A stretch of 64,000 bases of DNA from the NCBI GenBank assembly GCA_947579665.1, contig OX388350.1:91283152-91347151 (forward strand). The letters are read 5' to 3'. Source of the stretch: Sympetrum striolatum. Lineage: Eukaryota; Arthropoda; Insecta; Odonata; Libellulidae. Shown here one piece after another: positions 25,321-38,477 of this stretch (within the stretch, counting starts at the first letter, position 1; every line of letters begins with the position of its first letter). The notes beneath the pieces are model-generated. The model ran no database searches. It worked only from the letters and a program-made list of their open reading frames with translations, and was not told where the DNA came from. A program made the translations under genes and the position numbers.

Positions 25321-28300
25321 TTTTTTAAAGTCCGTTTTTCCTTGGGATTTTTCCTGGGTGCACGCCCTTATGTGCGGAGTCACCTTAACCCTTTCCTTAT
25401 CAATAATACTATTTATACATCCATAGCGAGTAAGTTAATACATCACTCAGGTGTTTCAACGGACGGAGTCTAGCCGTAGACCTCAACAATGGCTTACATA
25501 AAAAACAGCTTGAAAATCACGCTAAGGTTTATTTTAGGGTTAGATATTATATTCGGGGAATCGCGGTGAGATTATACGATTTTTTACGACGAAGGGCTGA
25601 GACACAGAAAGAAAGAAAATGCTTTAATTTGCCTTCTGTCGAAACAGCACCTTTGCGGAGACCTAGAAAGAAACTTGATAAAAAGGAAGCGTTCGGGGCA
25701 ATATGCATAAGGCATATCGGTTGACACGGTTAATGTTTTAGAGAGATTCGAAGCAAGACGTCGATGCTGTTACTTGGATCCAAATGGCCTCCCAAAGAAT
25801 ATGTAGAACGTCCTTTTAGTGTCGATTAACACGTTTAAACCAAATGAATCGAGCCAAATTAACAGGGCAAACGTGGGAAATAACTTCGGCATAAGATGTT
25901 TACGAGGTTAAGGAACTGCGCTGATATTTTGTGAAGTGACTATATCATACCTCACCACTGTAAATACGATATTTGGTTATGGTATCGTGGCATTAGAAGA
26001 AACGAAGTCCTAGACTCCCAGTTATCCGGGATTCGAATTGACGATGGATAAAACTCCGTGACCCAAATATCGCTAATAAGAGAGGCCCTCCTCCGATATT
26101 GGATGAAGGTACTCGCTATTTGCGAGCAACAGCAATGCTTAAATGATTTACATAACAAACTGAGAGATTTCCGTGCGTGCTGAAGTTATGCATTAATGAT
26201 TAAGGAGACAAGTAGATATCATGCAATACACATTCCCTTGGGTTCAATATCATAACATCGAACTCCAAATGCATTTCGATAGGATACGTAAGAATAAAAT
26301 CCCGTATCAATATGAATTTAGCCAAACTATTGATTTGCATTCATAACCCTTTACCAAGTTTTCCGATGAGAAGTGAATCCCATCAGTGGTTGACAAGGGA
26401 AGAACACTTTCTAGACGCCTCGAAATTCACTGACAATTCGATTATTTTATACAACTTCCCACCAAATTCTAAATTTAATTCATACAAAAAGGTTTTCTTC
26501 CATTTTCCTTTCCCGTGGTTTTTGCCTGGAGTCGACAGATTAACAGACGAGGATTTAATTCTCCGATACAAAATGAAAAGACACGATTGAAAACGAATTC
26601 TTACTAGCGTTCGTGAGAGAAAAAATCGTCTGTAATGAATAACAATGCATACGATACTGTTAGGAATATAAAAATAAATTCGCTCGACGACATTTGATTT
26701 ACGAAGTTCGACGATTATGCGATTTATGATTTTCCACTTCTGGCGCTGACATACGCAATCTTATCTTTTAACTGGTGAGAAATAGCAAATCGAATCCGAG
26801 AGGTATGGGAATCTAAACAGAATTCAGCCGACGTAAAATACAACAGCCTTAGAACCTGTCGAGAACACTTTCTACGTAATTAATTCGACAATTTGTCGCC
26901 ATGGATACAAACAGCGAAGCGGCCATAAGAAAGACATGGAAACCCATATGGCCTTCGCAATGGTGAACGCCCTACAGCGAGGGAGTCCTTGCCCGATTAA
27001 AAGTAAGCGGATGACACCGATAAGGACCCTCCGGTCAGTCCACTTTCGATACTGAGTCACAGATGGATCGTCCATCCCTTATGCAGCCGAGCAAAACACA
27101 GTCCGTAATGAGCCGACGGCTGATAAGGGCATACACGTGGGCTAAGTGGGCTACGGGGGCACCGAACGCCTTTCCACAGAGTCATGAGCCCTTTTGCAAT
27201 GCCTTTTCTTTCAGTGACCACTCTTTACATCATCTCTTCTCCATCCTTCCCCTTGCACCCTCAATTAACTTCTTTAACAATCCTACTATTCTCAATAAAA
27301 TCCAAGTCTCCTCTTTCATCGAAGCCCTCTACCATCCTCAGCACCCCCGCATTTATATTCCAATCTACCCTTTTCTACATCTGGAAGGCCTTCGATGACT
27401 TCCTTCCTAAAGAACATACCCACACAACAAAATACTTCCCATTAAGCATTTCGTCAAAGTTTCCCCGACTTCTTCAGCAACATCTTTAGTCACTACTCCC
27501 CTTTGGTTCACGACGATATCTTTGGCTGTTTATACGATCCTCAACTGTGCATCTCTAGAAGGAACAGTATCGGGGTAGAAGCAGTTCCTCAATCCCCTTG
27601 GACGTACGAAGACCAAAGATAAAAAGGATACAGAATGCCGGAGGAGTAGCACAGACGGACACAAGAGAAAAAAAGACACGTATTAGTAATGCAATCGTGT
27701 GTACTTTGTAATTACCTTTCGATTTTCTTATGACTTGTATTTTAAATAATACACTTTCATCTCCATCTACCTGCCTAAACAAGGCTTCTTAATGACCAGA
27801 GATTAGAGGACCAATACCCTCCACTTTTCCATTGGCCTATTCAAACTGGAAAAATAAACATCTTTCATTTAATTTTGTCTTTGTTTTGTTCATTGTTATG
27901 TTATATGAAAGCTAGTATGGTATGAGAGATAGTGAATAAGGGCATTCATTTGGTCACTTCTTACTGAGCTATTGTGATTACATGGACTTTTTAGATTAAT
28001 GGCTCTCGTATATAACCAAATGCTTCATCCCTCATAGTAATCCTCATTCCCTATCCAAGGCTATTGGTAGACGGCAGGAGGTTCATCTTCGGAACTTTTA
28101 GAAAAAGAATGGTGTAATAACTAAAACCGTTTTCATACAAATCCAAAGTAGAAATAACATAACGAATCCGACAAAAAATAGTTCACCGTTTTCATAAATA
28201 ACTATAATTTACTGACGAAACATCTAGCAAAAGTATGAAGTAAAGCGAAATATAACGAAAGCATTCCAATCGGTTTGGGAAAGCAGTAGAACACACCTAT

Positions 28301-31300
28301 TGCGAAGGACAACGATTTAGAACCGTGAAAATGATTTTGGCATCTAATCTCGCAGTTCAAATTTCGAGAAGATACAGAACCCGGATTCATGGAGAGTGTA
28401 TCGAGTTAAAGAATGCAGATCGTGCACAATGCTTTTCCCGCGCAATTTCTATCCAGCGCCATGCCGTCAATAGAAAATAGGCCAACTTTGAATGGGACTG
28501 AAGTACTTACAAAAAAGGACAGAAGGACTTCAAAGCACTCGCCAAAATTGATTTCGACATGTTTCTGCTCCAGAAAGTAACTAAAACGTCAACATTATAA
28601 AAGTTGGTTAAAAGGCAATCAAACATTTCCCAGCAATGCTCTTTCTACTAAGCTATCGATTTCGGAAGAAAAATTAACTCAACGATAAACTTCGCCATTT
28701 AAAATCGTCCTCTGCACAACTACTGTCAAATCTAATCCCATGTTTAATTTTCTGCTGGATATCTGGTATATTATGGATACACGTAGGCGTATGAGGAAGA
28801 TTCGGGAATACAAACGTGACTATTTTGGAGTTAAGACTGGACAAATTTACAATCGAATGTCTCATTCAAGCAACCTATTATTCAATTCCCTCAATCGACT
28901 GATAGCACAACCACAAAATAACATTTTTATCAGGAAATAAAGAATTTCATGAAATCAAATTTCGAAGTCTATAATTCTGAGATAGAACAAAATTTAACTT
29001 AAGTAATAGACATTAATTTTATCCTGGAAATAAGTGTTTGTCTTGCTTACAATTTAATAAATAAATAAAATGGTAGGAGACCTAGATCCTTTTTACAGTA
29101 ATGTTCTTTTTAAGAAACAAAATAATAGAAAAACGAAGAGGTAATGGCCTGAATCAGTGGAAACCGTCGAAATAGCATTCTGCGTTATTTTATTACCGCT
29201 GCGAAGACTTTATTGGTAAAATTATGCGAACAAATATTATTTAGCGATAGAAACGTTATTAAGTAAGACGTTCTATAACATATAGTTAGTTATAATAATT
29301 AATGAGGTGACTTTAAAATGATGAATTCATCGTTGATGTGACCGAATATCAGCAACGGACGGATCCATCTTGTTACGAACCAAGGACAACGATTAGTGGA
29401 GAAAATAAAAACAAAATCATGAAACGAATCTGAAAGAAGACAGGTCAGTTTCCATACGAGATGACAACATCAACTTTGGGATTTGTTATAAGTGCTCTAT
29501 CAGTTTGCGAACCGCTATTTCGTAACGTTTCTTAAGAGATTGAGTACTGCTAGAAAAGGAGTTTTCACATGAACATCCGACAAAACGAGTGCGGTTTCGT
29601 TAGTGAGCAATATTTTAGGCGATCTCTCACAATGCTGTTCAGCAATTCAGCTGATTATTCAAGTGGAAATTGCTTCGTTTCCTTCGGGTTGAGAACTTAC
29701 AACTCGAGACAATTACTAAGCTTATGTAAAACTCGTTCTTTGGGCAGCGAAGCGTTTTCTTTCTCAGAGAGTGTGATATTCAACGTCATTTCCCTTACAT
29801 AATCAGATGAGAAACTCTTTTAATAGCAAAGAAGAAAATGCCAGCAGTTGCAAGTTAACCTGATCTCAAAAAATCGAGTAATGTTGAGTGTTGAGGAAAG
29901 AACGACCAGGGCCAAGCGAAAACCACAGCGTTGAAGTAAAACAAGACTGAAGCTGAGATCGTTCGGTTCTATGTTTAAGACAACATTATTATCAACGCGA
30001 AGATAAGTCCGTGGTCTTTAGCTCAAAGTCTGGTTTGAACCTCATTCCCTCCACAAAAGGAGACTGCTAAGGCAAAATGAGAAGCGAGGTGGTTTTCCTT
30101 CGTAAGTTATCCAATCATTGACTAAAATCTTCTTGTGGTGATTCCGGGAAATATAAAATAATATACGGAATTATCAGAGGTGTGTCATATCATGTAACAT
30201 GAGGTAAATGTGGAGATCTACAATACTTACGTCTAAATGTAATGATCGCAATTACTTCACGTCGAGGACTAATCTAAATTTTTTTACTGAAATTTGTACT
30301 AAAATGACGACCTATGAAGGAGTTCTTAATATTTTCAGTTACAATAAAACTGTCATTTCTTTTCCATGAAAAGGAAAAACAATTACATAAATAAATAAAA
30401 CACATTAATTATAAAATCAATCGATGAAGAATAAGTGGGCTGCATAATACATGAGATTACACAGATTATTAAACAATGCTTTGAACACCTATAAGGTAAT
30501 GACACAGAGTAGATTCGAAATCGCTGTATTGAATTGCAAAGACAATAGAAATAATTATGCAGTACGCAATAGGAAGAAATTCTTCTGTGCATAATACTTG
30601 ATCAGTCTATATATCACAAGTAGAGACTACTCCTAGAGAGCAAAGGATGAAAGTAGACAAACGCTGAGGGTAAATACAGACAAAACTTTCCTAATTGCAT
30701 CACACAGGAGAAACGACACATGATACTATCATTTGAATGAATTAGATAACCTAAAATCAACATTAAAGCTTAGCTTCAAAGATAAAAATGTGTGTACATA
30801 TTCAATAATTATACATCCATGAACGAAAGTAATTATGACCCGAAAGTAGCAACATGTATCCAGATGTGAAAAAACAAGATATTTGCATAATTATAATGTG
30901 ATATTTTACAGTAATAACATGACTCAAACACAAAAATTTCAACCATATGACATAATTTCAAAGGATGAAAATATTTGCTTTTCAATTGTTACTTAACTTT
31001 TTGTATAAAATGCAAAGAGAAACAAATTTGATAAACAACATCATAGCGCAATTTTAAATGTTCTAGACTTTGTAACTATAAAAATCAAAATGATTCTCTG
31101 ATAGCTAATTCATAAGAAAAGGTATAGAATACATGCAGTCTATGAAAGCATTGAAAAATATTCTTCAAAATCACCATAAAATATACTCTCAGACAATACG
31201 CGACTAATGAGATAAACACATACTGCACTTCCAAACATCTAAAATCACATGCAATTAGTGAATCAAATTTGGTGCATAAAAATGCCATTAATTTTTTTAA

Positions 31301-31618
31301 GATTTGAAAAAAGGCCAAAGTAATTATTCCAATTCATTCCTAGTGGAAATAGCACATATTCATTCATAAAGAATTATTGGTTAATTCTCAAATAAAGATT
31401 TTATAAAACCCTCAATACTAAAATACAACAGCAATTTGGATCAACAATGCTTCATTGAATGCTTCGAATTATAACAAGTAAATCAAACAATACACTAACA
31501 GATTCCAGCTACTGCTACTTCGGTAGAATAGGATTAAAGTTGAGGAAAATAAGAACTATGAGCTTCCTTTGAGCAACAAGATTACAATGGATAAGTTCAA
31601 TCAACAGGAAAAGAAAAG
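25321..31618. other. long stretch without recognisable gene
   Basis: Only short chance frames occur. About 27,150–27,500 is pyrimidine-rich on the plus strand. I see no transposon ends, tandem arrays or splice-framed exon that I could defend. Confidence 0.4.
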
Positions 31619-31856
31619 TTATATAACTTTGGACTCTCTGTCATGCAGGGAAATAGAATATATAATTACAAATATTACAGCAAAAACATCAATTCTCACG
31701 CACAGAATAAAGAATATTGTTTTCAAGAGGTATGAACTCAGGTAAATTGAGGATTGAATTTGAGATAAAATACAAACAGATGGATGTTTTGGACTTGCAT
31801 CTGCTGGGAGCTGTAAAATATCCAACCAATGAATAGGGATTTTTATAAATGGTTAC

Positions 31857-32653
31857 CTCACAACTCAGCTCTGAAGATGAGCCGAATAATTCTGAAGACG
31901 TAGATTCTTCTGGAAGAACTAAGGCTTCCTCTTCATCCGAAGCATATTGAGTGTCGATGGGGGGTAATACATCATCATCATCCTCCGGCTTGAGAATCAC
32001 ATCGCTCCATTCCACCAAAGGACCACCCACTTCATCTATGCCCCACTCAGCATCCGAGTCATCCCAACTGTTAACCTCCTCACTCGTCTCAACTTTTATC
32101 GGAACACTTTCCCAATCATCTTCCTCCACCTTCATCAGTGGAGACTCATCGATCACTTCCTCTTCCCTTGCGGGTGGACCGAAAGGTAGGTCTCCGAGGA
32201 AGTCATCTCCATCCTCCATCTTGATCACTTCCTCTTCATCTTCACCCCCTTCCTCCTCCCCACCCCCACTCGTCTCCACATCCAGAAGATAAGCAGTCAC
32301 ACTTCCCCCATATGAGAAACCCTCTGAAAGCACCCCTGAAGAGTGCACCCTTCCATTATGCCTGCTTTGCGATGGCCAATCCACATCCTCCGTGCACTGG
32401 GAAGGGGCCATCCCTCCGATTTCCCTGCATGGTCTCCAAGGGCAGCGAGAGTATCGTCCAAGTGCCAATAGATCATGAAACACTTCGGTTTGGTAGGCTC
32501 CAATTAGGAGGGAGGAATGGACGGAGGGGTCCTTGAGGTTTCCTGCATACCGCACTCCCTGGAATGGATGGTGGGAACCAAGGAGGGACAGTGCCAGGAC
32601 CAGATGCAGCACATCCTCACCCCGCAACTTCTTAGGGTTGGGGTTCAACATAA
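31857..32653 (-). CDS. putative exon of an acidic protein with repeated SUMO-consensus motifs
   Basis: A long frame in unusually G+C-rich sequence. A good acceptor (CTATCAG) precedes it at 32,654, followed by TT and an ATG at 32,651. A donor (GAG|GTAACC) lies at 31,857/31,856. The N-terminal ~125 residues resemble nothing I know. The C-terminal half is strongly acidic and contains four matches to the SUMO-attachment consensus (hydrophobic-K-x-E): IKME, MKVE, IKVE and LKPE, spaced over about 85 residues. Such acidic ΨKxE-rich linkers are common in insect nuclear zinc-finger proteins, but no zinc finger is visible downstream. The reading phase also fits splicing from the membrane-protein exon at 33,489–33,640 (one base carried over plus TT). 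It could be an alternative exon of that gene, the first coding exon of another, or a decayed copy. If unspliced, the frame runs to 31,689. Confidence 0.5.
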
Positions 32654-33026
32654 CTGATAGAGTCTTTGATTCTTAAGAGAGAAAATATGCAAAGGAATCC
32701 CTTGGGACTTTTAGGACCATGACACCAAAATTTTTATTTCTCCCTCTTAATTTTTAACTATATGCAGCCCAATTGTGGCCAATGGAAATCATGAGATCAT
32801 CTGGGTAAATCACTTAGGACAATCATCAGCAGCATAGCTTATGCAAACATTCTACATTCAGAATGTAATAGAAGTTATTTTATACTGATGGTCATCACAA
32901 TCATACAACCAGTCATATAACAGCACAGTGCTTCAGTATCTGTTATAGATATTGTCACCAAATCACAGGATTCTAATGCACATCTCGTAGGTATGTTCCC
33001 AGTTCAATCATGCTGTGCAACAGATG

Positions 33027-33079
33027 TTAGATAGCCATTGTGGATGCTTTCTTGATCCAAAATGTATCGGCATCTTCAC
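33027..33079 (-). CDS. putative terminal exon of a small membrane-protein gene
   Basis: A strong polypyrimidine tract and acceptor (TTTTCTTGTTCTTATATAG) lead into a frame reading GEDADTFWIKKASTMAI then TAA (33,027–33,029). The phase (two bases completing a codon begun by G) fits the donor of the exon at 33,489–33,640. No AATAAA was noted directly downstream. It belongs with the two exons upstream. Confidence 0.42.
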
Positions 33080-33488
33080 CTATATAAGAACAAGAAAACG
33101 AGTAATGTAGAAACCATATGATATTCTTCAGAATAATACTAGTTTAGAGGTTAACACTAAGAAATGACATTAGAAAACAACATTCTTCTTTTGAAGTATA
33201 TTTTTAAATTACTAACAGATTACGGATGAAGCTAATTTCTACACAACTGACTGGATTTCCCATTCTTTAAAATCTCTAGTTAATGAATGAAATTATAAAA
33301 ATTTTATTTTAATTTATTATTATAAATTAAAATATTTGGCCTCCAAAATGTTCCGAAGTTTCCTCTAAAAGGAGTCAAACATATTACGGTATTCGTAAAC
33401 TGAAGCCAAATAATAAACAAGTAGACAACATGTAAACAAAAACAAATACTTCGCAAAATTAAGTGATCAGAATTTAACAGGGACTTAC

Positions 33489-33640
33489 CAGAAGAAACTA
33501 CCGTGACATATGTGCGTCTTAATTTCGCACTCAACAATATGATAGTAACAAAAACAATGCCGAGAATAAAAAGTGACATTATTATAAGAAAAACGAAATT
33601 GTCAAAGATGAATGAAAATATTATCGCGAACATAATCATT
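33489..33640 (-). CDS. putative internal exon encoding transmembrane segment(s)
   Basis: Bounded by an acceptor AAACAG at 33,641–33,646 with a poor pyrimidine tract, and a strong donor G|GTAAGT at 33,489/33,488. It encodes about 50 residues, almost all hydrophobic: IIFSFIFDNFVFLIIMSLFI and onward, then a basic AKLRRTYVTV. This suggests one long or two short membrane segments with a positive cytosolic edge. The phase matches two possible upstream exons (33,778–33,962 and 38,871–39,013), each ending two bases into a codon. AT-rich DNA makes hydrophobic frames by chance, so the matching splice phases and the GC-rich promoter upstream are the main support. I do not recognise the family. Confidence 0.42.
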
Positions 33641-33777
33641 CTGTTTACATCAAGGTACTATTATACATAATATAATGCCGGTTTTCAGGTTTTTAATAAC
33701 AATAAGCATTCCTTAATGTAATTAGAGAGAATAAGAGGAATGTTTCAAACAAGAAATATCTCAATCAGTAAGCTTAC

Positions 33778-33962
33778 CTGCGACTGTAATAGGTCTTCTT
33801 TCCACCGATAGCACAACACCCAGCACTTTGTTCTTCTAAATTTACGATCAGCTTCGTTTTTCTTCGAGTTAGTTTTTTAGTCTTCATGAATCTTCGATCA
33901 TGACACACGAGTGAATGATGAAATACACTTATCAGCGATAAATCTATGGCATAAACTGACAT
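33778..33962 (-). CDS. putative first coding exon of a small membrane protein
   Basis: The ATG at 33,962 follows an in-frame TAG and begins a frame of about 62 codons. It runs to a strong donor CAG|GTAAGC at 33,778/33,777, ending …KKTYYSR two bases into a codon. The protein part is basic (MKTKKLTRRKTK around residue 26, a possible alternative start) and ends in a small Cys/Gly patch. Upstream, the leader contains at least two short upstream ATG frames and reaches a GC-rich promoter near 34.1 kb. Spliced to 33,489–33,640 and 33,027–33,079 it would give roughly 130 residues. I do not recognise it. Confidence 0.4.
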
Positions 33963-34079
33963 CCAATGAACCTAACATTTCTCGATGTAGAATAAGTATC
34001 AGTATATCCTGGTTACTTCAATGATAGCCAAAGCTGAATAACCAAAACAAATCACGACACGAACTGCTTCGACCTCATC

Positions 34080-34205
34080 CACTGACTGCTCCGTTCTCTC
34101 AGGTAACAACCCCGGCACGCACTGTAGCGATATGACTCAGCATACTTAGTTAGGCAACCCGCCCAACCTCCCTTCTACTCCCCTCCACACGCCCGCGCGC
34201 GGAAT
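34080..34205 (-). promoter_or_regulatory. probable GC-rich, TATA-less promoter region
   Basis: A local island of CpG-containing, C-rich sequence (including CGCCCGCGCGCGG at about 34,190) in otherwise AT-rich DNA, directly upstream of the minus-strand exon ending at 33,778. No TATA box is evident. Position, composition and the downstream strong donor suggest the start of a broadly expressed gene reading toward lower coordinates. Confidence 0.4.
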
Positions 34206-35611
34206 CATGGGAAAGCAGATGACGAAACCAAGTAAACATTCAATGAAGCACTGTCGATGTATCCTTTCGTTCGGTGCATTGACAAGCCAAACTACTTCGA
34301 TAGCAAAAATTTTACATGAATGAGGAATATTTAAAAATTGTTTAGACCGAAGATATCGAGTTCTATAACGGGTATGGGTATGTATCTAAGCCGACTACAC
34401 ATACCTTGCGGGATAAATTTTCCGTTGAATCAATCGGAGATCCGGGAGATAAACTCCGCATTCGAGGAAGATCCTCTAGCTCCATCATTTCGACGGATTT
34501 GATGCAAGTGTCACTGTTTCAAATGTTTGGAAAATTCATTAGAATTACAACCGATTTCAAGTAAGCGCCATAGGCGTGAGGGTGGAAACTTCGTACAATA
34601 TTTTTCATTTTTTCGATTCATTTTCAGCATGATAGAAGGAGTAACGAAGTTTTACATATAGAATATATATTAAAAAGTCGATTTTTTCAGCTTTGAATCG
34701 AACTACTTTATTAGATATTGACTTAAAAAGAAAAATTTGTAGCAAGTGAAATTTACCTGCATGCACTGCCGTCTTCGTTTCTCTGATTTCCTGCCAAGGT
34801 TATGGTCCTGACAATGACGTCATATTTATTTCGAATTGTACTCTTCCGCGAAAAGTGATCGGCCATTTTATCTCGCTTTTAATTTTTGAGTGTTTAATAA
34901 ATCTCGCGCATTTACCAAAAAGAGTAACTTTTAATAAAATAATCATATAAGGTCATTATGAGACCTGACATCTATCAGATTCTTTAAGACTCTCAAACAA
35001 AAGAACAGTAGTTCGTCTGCTGTGTTCCGATCACATGACCTTTTATAATCAAGAATACATTCTCAGGCCTTCGGAAGTGTAAACATTGGGTCTTTAAAAT
35101 TTATCAATTCATTTAAATATCATGTGATACTAATTCTTAGTTCATTTGCGTTTGAACTGATGTTTCATTCCCAATCGTTCGCAAGATAGCAGCACATTTT
35201 AACTCTGTACCATTGGTACCGTTATGGGGTATTGGTTCTTTGGTTATGGGTATGTCTGCTTTCGCAGACATGGGTGTACCTGTTTCTTCTACATTTTATA
35301 CAGGTATCGATTTGAGTAGAGTGCATGATCAAGATTTTGAATTCGTAGTCATTGATTTAAATGTATAGTTGATTTCCCCATTGAATGGCCAAACAATGTT
35401 GATTTATTCTTAAAACCTTTCTTTTAAAATTCGAGCATTTAGGTGAAATTTCTGTTTCATCATAGCACGGAGTTTTATTTTGTCCGTTAATGTGAGATTG
35501 GTTGAGAAATAAGTTTCACTCAATGTGTGGTTTTTAGTGTAAAGCTTAAGTCTTCGAGGTCTTCGGTAAGCTTGAGATCTGAAGAGGTGTTTTATCATTT
35601 AAAAGTAGAAA
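34206..35611. other. no gene recognised
   Basis: Upstream flank of the putative promoter. A run around 35,210–35,290 contains short inverted words (ACCATTGGTACC, CTGCTTTCGCAGACATG) but no clear structure. Nothing further. Confidence 0.4.
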
Positions 35612-35678
35612 TTTCCGGTAAATTTCTAGTTTTACCTTTCCGGTAAATTTCTAGTTTTACCTTTCCGGTAAATTTACC
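35612..35678. repeat. 25-bp tandem repeat, 2.7 copies
   Basis: TTTCCGGTAAATTTCTAG plus TTTTACC occurs exactly twice in a row (35,612–35,636 and 35,637–35,661), then a partial third copy to 35,678. Each unit contains GGTAAATTT, which is nearly self-complementary with the AAATTTACC at the end. Confidence 0.95.
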
Positions 35679-37132
35679 AAATTTCCTAGGAAAGATTAAA
35701 TATATACATCCTCCCTGTAACTAAAGCAGTTTAATGTATTCTTATGGTGTGTTATATCATGTAAATTTTCAGATTTATCGTTTCAAAGAATGTGATGTTA
35801 TTGACGGCTTTATTATTGTGCATATAATGCTTACCGTCTGCTCATTCGGAAAAGAAGGACGTTTACCATTTAGCTTTATTTAGCATGTAACTTACTGATA
35901 CCATGCACTGGGCACCTAAAACCTACAGTTATTTACATTAAAAAAATTTCTGATCTAATAATGCAGTTCCTTACTTTTGCAGTAATTTTTTATATATATG
36001 CTGTCTCATCCTAGGTGCTCTAGTAATGTCAAAACGTTATTTTAGTTACTGTTAAAACGTAATTTTATAAAAATATATTTGCAGATAAGTGTAGAGTAAA
36101 CATACCAGAGTTAGTCGGGTTCAGCATAATATACAGTCAACCAGGTTTAGGGCTATGCAATTGGCCATAATTGCAAATTTAATTTGGAATGATATTTTAG
36201 TTCCATTGTATTTCTAGTTTTTATTCATTTAGTGTAATTTAAGTTACTCTTTACCTTCTTAATCTCTTGTAGAAAGGTTCTTCCGAAGGTAGAGAAAAAT
36301 CTGAAGAAATAAGAGAGTAAAGACCATCATTAGAGAGCATAGTTGGACAGCATTTGCTGTGGGTGGCACACCCCATGCACCACTATATAGTCCATGGTTA
36401 GACCTCTCGGACCAACAACCTATCAATGCAGATAGCTTTCCAGTTTTTTCATGATTTGTCAGCATTACAGCCCCTGCTGGAAATCAAACCCCCTTTGGAT
36501 AAAAAAAGGCATTTAATACCCACCAGCAATAAGATAAAGACCAGTTTTTTCCTACTTTGTAAGAAAATTAATCCAATTTTTTTGATATTTTTATCCTGCA
36601 TATAAACATTAAATACACCATAAATTTTTATCTGCAACTCTTCTATACAGGGAGTTACAAGATAACTATGCATATTTTCCTTACTGTCCACACCAAGAAT
36701 GGGAATTTTTGCCATTCAGATGAGTTATAACATTGTATACATGATTTGAAAAGGAAATATAATTCACGGCAAACAATAATCAGGAATTCAGTAATGCAGA
36801 TTTGAACTTTATATTCAATCTAAATCAAACCTAGTAAACAGTTTGTAATTATTTAAAATAATCAGTTAATTCAGAAAAATGAAACAAAGATATCTTTTCA
36901 CCAAAAATGGGCATAAATAACGTTCTTTAAGAGAAAGTAGCTAACACCTTGATAATACTGTCACTTTAAATGAATATTTTGATTTCTGCAGTTGAGTTTT
37001 AAAACCCGTGTTTCTTTATCCTACATAGCATATGCTGATAATACAATCCTGGGCCATGAGAAAAATGTGATGAAATTTAAATGGTTGGCATAGAGATAAG
37101 AGATAGCATTTACATTCGAAGGCAGGGGTTCC

Positions 37133-37514
37133 CAACCTTATAGGAACTTTGTACCACTTAAAATTTTTAGAAATTTTGGCTTACTAACAATCCTATATAT
37201 TTTTTTAACATATTTAATGCTAGAAAAGTGCCCAAGGGCTTGTTTTATTTCAATTAAATTACCTAGAAAACTTCATACTTAATTATTAATGAACTTGTGT
37301 TTTGGATTTTCAACCCTTTATCAAGACAACAATAAATATATACAGATTTTTTTACTGGCTGATTTTTATTAAAACATATATAGAAAGATATGTATATTAA
37401 TAACATTTTTATAATACAGGAAAAAATAGTAAATTGCAAGAGTCAAGTTTGCATGCTCGTGTATCGCTTGTACCACCTAAAGCATTACTGCGTACCCTCG
37501 GCTGGGAACCTAGG
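37133..37514. mobile_element. candidate hAT-like MITE
   Basis: The left end reads CAGGGGTTCCCAACCTTA. The right end, on the complementary strand, reads CCTAGGTTCCCAGCCGAGG. Inside, GTACCACTTAAA near the left is matched by the inverse of TTGTACCACCTAAAGC near the right. The word order suits a roughly 380-bp hAT-type MITE. The outermost bases are not well matched, and I could not find a convincing 8-bp target duplication directly at the ends. Confidence 0.42.
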
Positions 37515-38194
37515 CATTTAAATGCTCATAATTATAGTAAAAGGGCAAAATATAGTCAGTGCACAGGTAGATGAAGCAGTGGATTGAATAATGGCATTCA
37601 AATAACTAAGAAATAATACAACAACCCCAGCACAAGAGAAAATATTATAATTTGAGTATTCGCGACAAGACTTTATTTCAGTTGGCAACATAATAAATGT
37701 AATCAACAGCTTTCATAGTTTTGCATTTTTAGATCAGCTAATTGATGGCAAAGCCTTAATGAAATCTAACAAAACATCCTTAAAGTAAAATTTACAGTTT
37801 TGCTGGTTACCAGCTACCAGGCCAGTTACGGCTGTTACTATAGAATTTACGTTAAAATTAAAAACTACCAATCAAACTAAAATATATTCAATAAAGTCTG
37901 GAGTTGAGCTTCCAACACTAAAATATGAGAGTATTAAAAGTAATAAGATTACTCGTACTTCATTGTTTGCAAGGGAAGAGTACAATTAGCTTACATTTTA
38001 TACTATCAACTCCAGCATAGAAAGTGTAAAAGGGCAAACTATGATCTCACAACCCATCAAAGTTGCTCGTAGAATATTAATGAAATATTTTTTTAGATTT
38101 TGAGGAGAATATAACAAAAATGAAATGGTTAGTCTAAATGGGCCTTAGTGTTTTAGTAATAATTACTTTTTAACCCTTTTAGGGTTCCTTGCAA

Positions 38195-38275
38195 AATGGA
38201 TTGGCATAGTGGTTAGAATGCTACCCTCCCAAGCAGAGGGTATTGAGTCTGGTGGTTGGCACTTTTTTCACTTAT
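38195..38275 (+). repeat. tRNA-derived SINE head
   Basis: TGGCATAGTGG (38,212–38,222) is a perfect pol III A-box. It is followed by an anticodon-arm-like hairpin (CCCTC/GAGGG with a 7-nt loop) and a degenerate T-arm (TTGAGTCTGGTGG). The loop lacks the invariant T33. A SINE is likelier than a tRNA; the body probably continues to about 38,400. Confidence 0.55.
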
Positions 38276-38410
38276 ATCCTTTCCCTTCTATTTTTCATAT
38301 TGGCACATACAATGGCCCATTGGTGGACTAAAATGCATTTTTGAGTTTGATCATCTCCATGGGGTGGAGATGTGAACCAACAGATAGGGAAGCTTGATTC
38401 CTATCATATA

Positions 38411-38477
38411 TTGTTGATAAGAATACGCCAATTCCTCTCATTTGTTGTCAATAAGAATACGCCAATTCCTCTCATTT
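38411..38477 (+). repeat. 34-bp tandem duplication at the SINE tail
   Basis: The block containing GAATACGCCAATTCCTCTCA occurs at 38,421 and again at 38,455, in near-identical context (TTGTTGATAA / TTGTCAATAA before it). A third, degraded unit may follow (GGTGATAAGATTAC). Confidence 0.9.

Noticed and set aside
31619..31856. Splicing of the acidic exon donor (31,857) to a TTTTACAG acceptor at 31,811, giving an in-frame hydrophobic C-terminus
   Set aside because: The intron would be only 46 bp, below what most arthropod introns allow, and the hydrophobic tail looks like AT-rich chance sequence.
31951..32292. Serine-rich 113-codon plus-strand frame
   Set aside because: It is the antisense of the acidic minus-strand frame: TCC/TCA codons mirror GGA/GAG. 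The low-complexity Ser run has no independent support.
37110..37521. 8-bp target duplication CATTTACA/CATTTAAA for the candidate MITE at 37.1–37.5 kb
   Set aside because: The left octamer lies about 9 bp outside the CAGGGG tip, so it does not abut both ends. Treated as coincidence.
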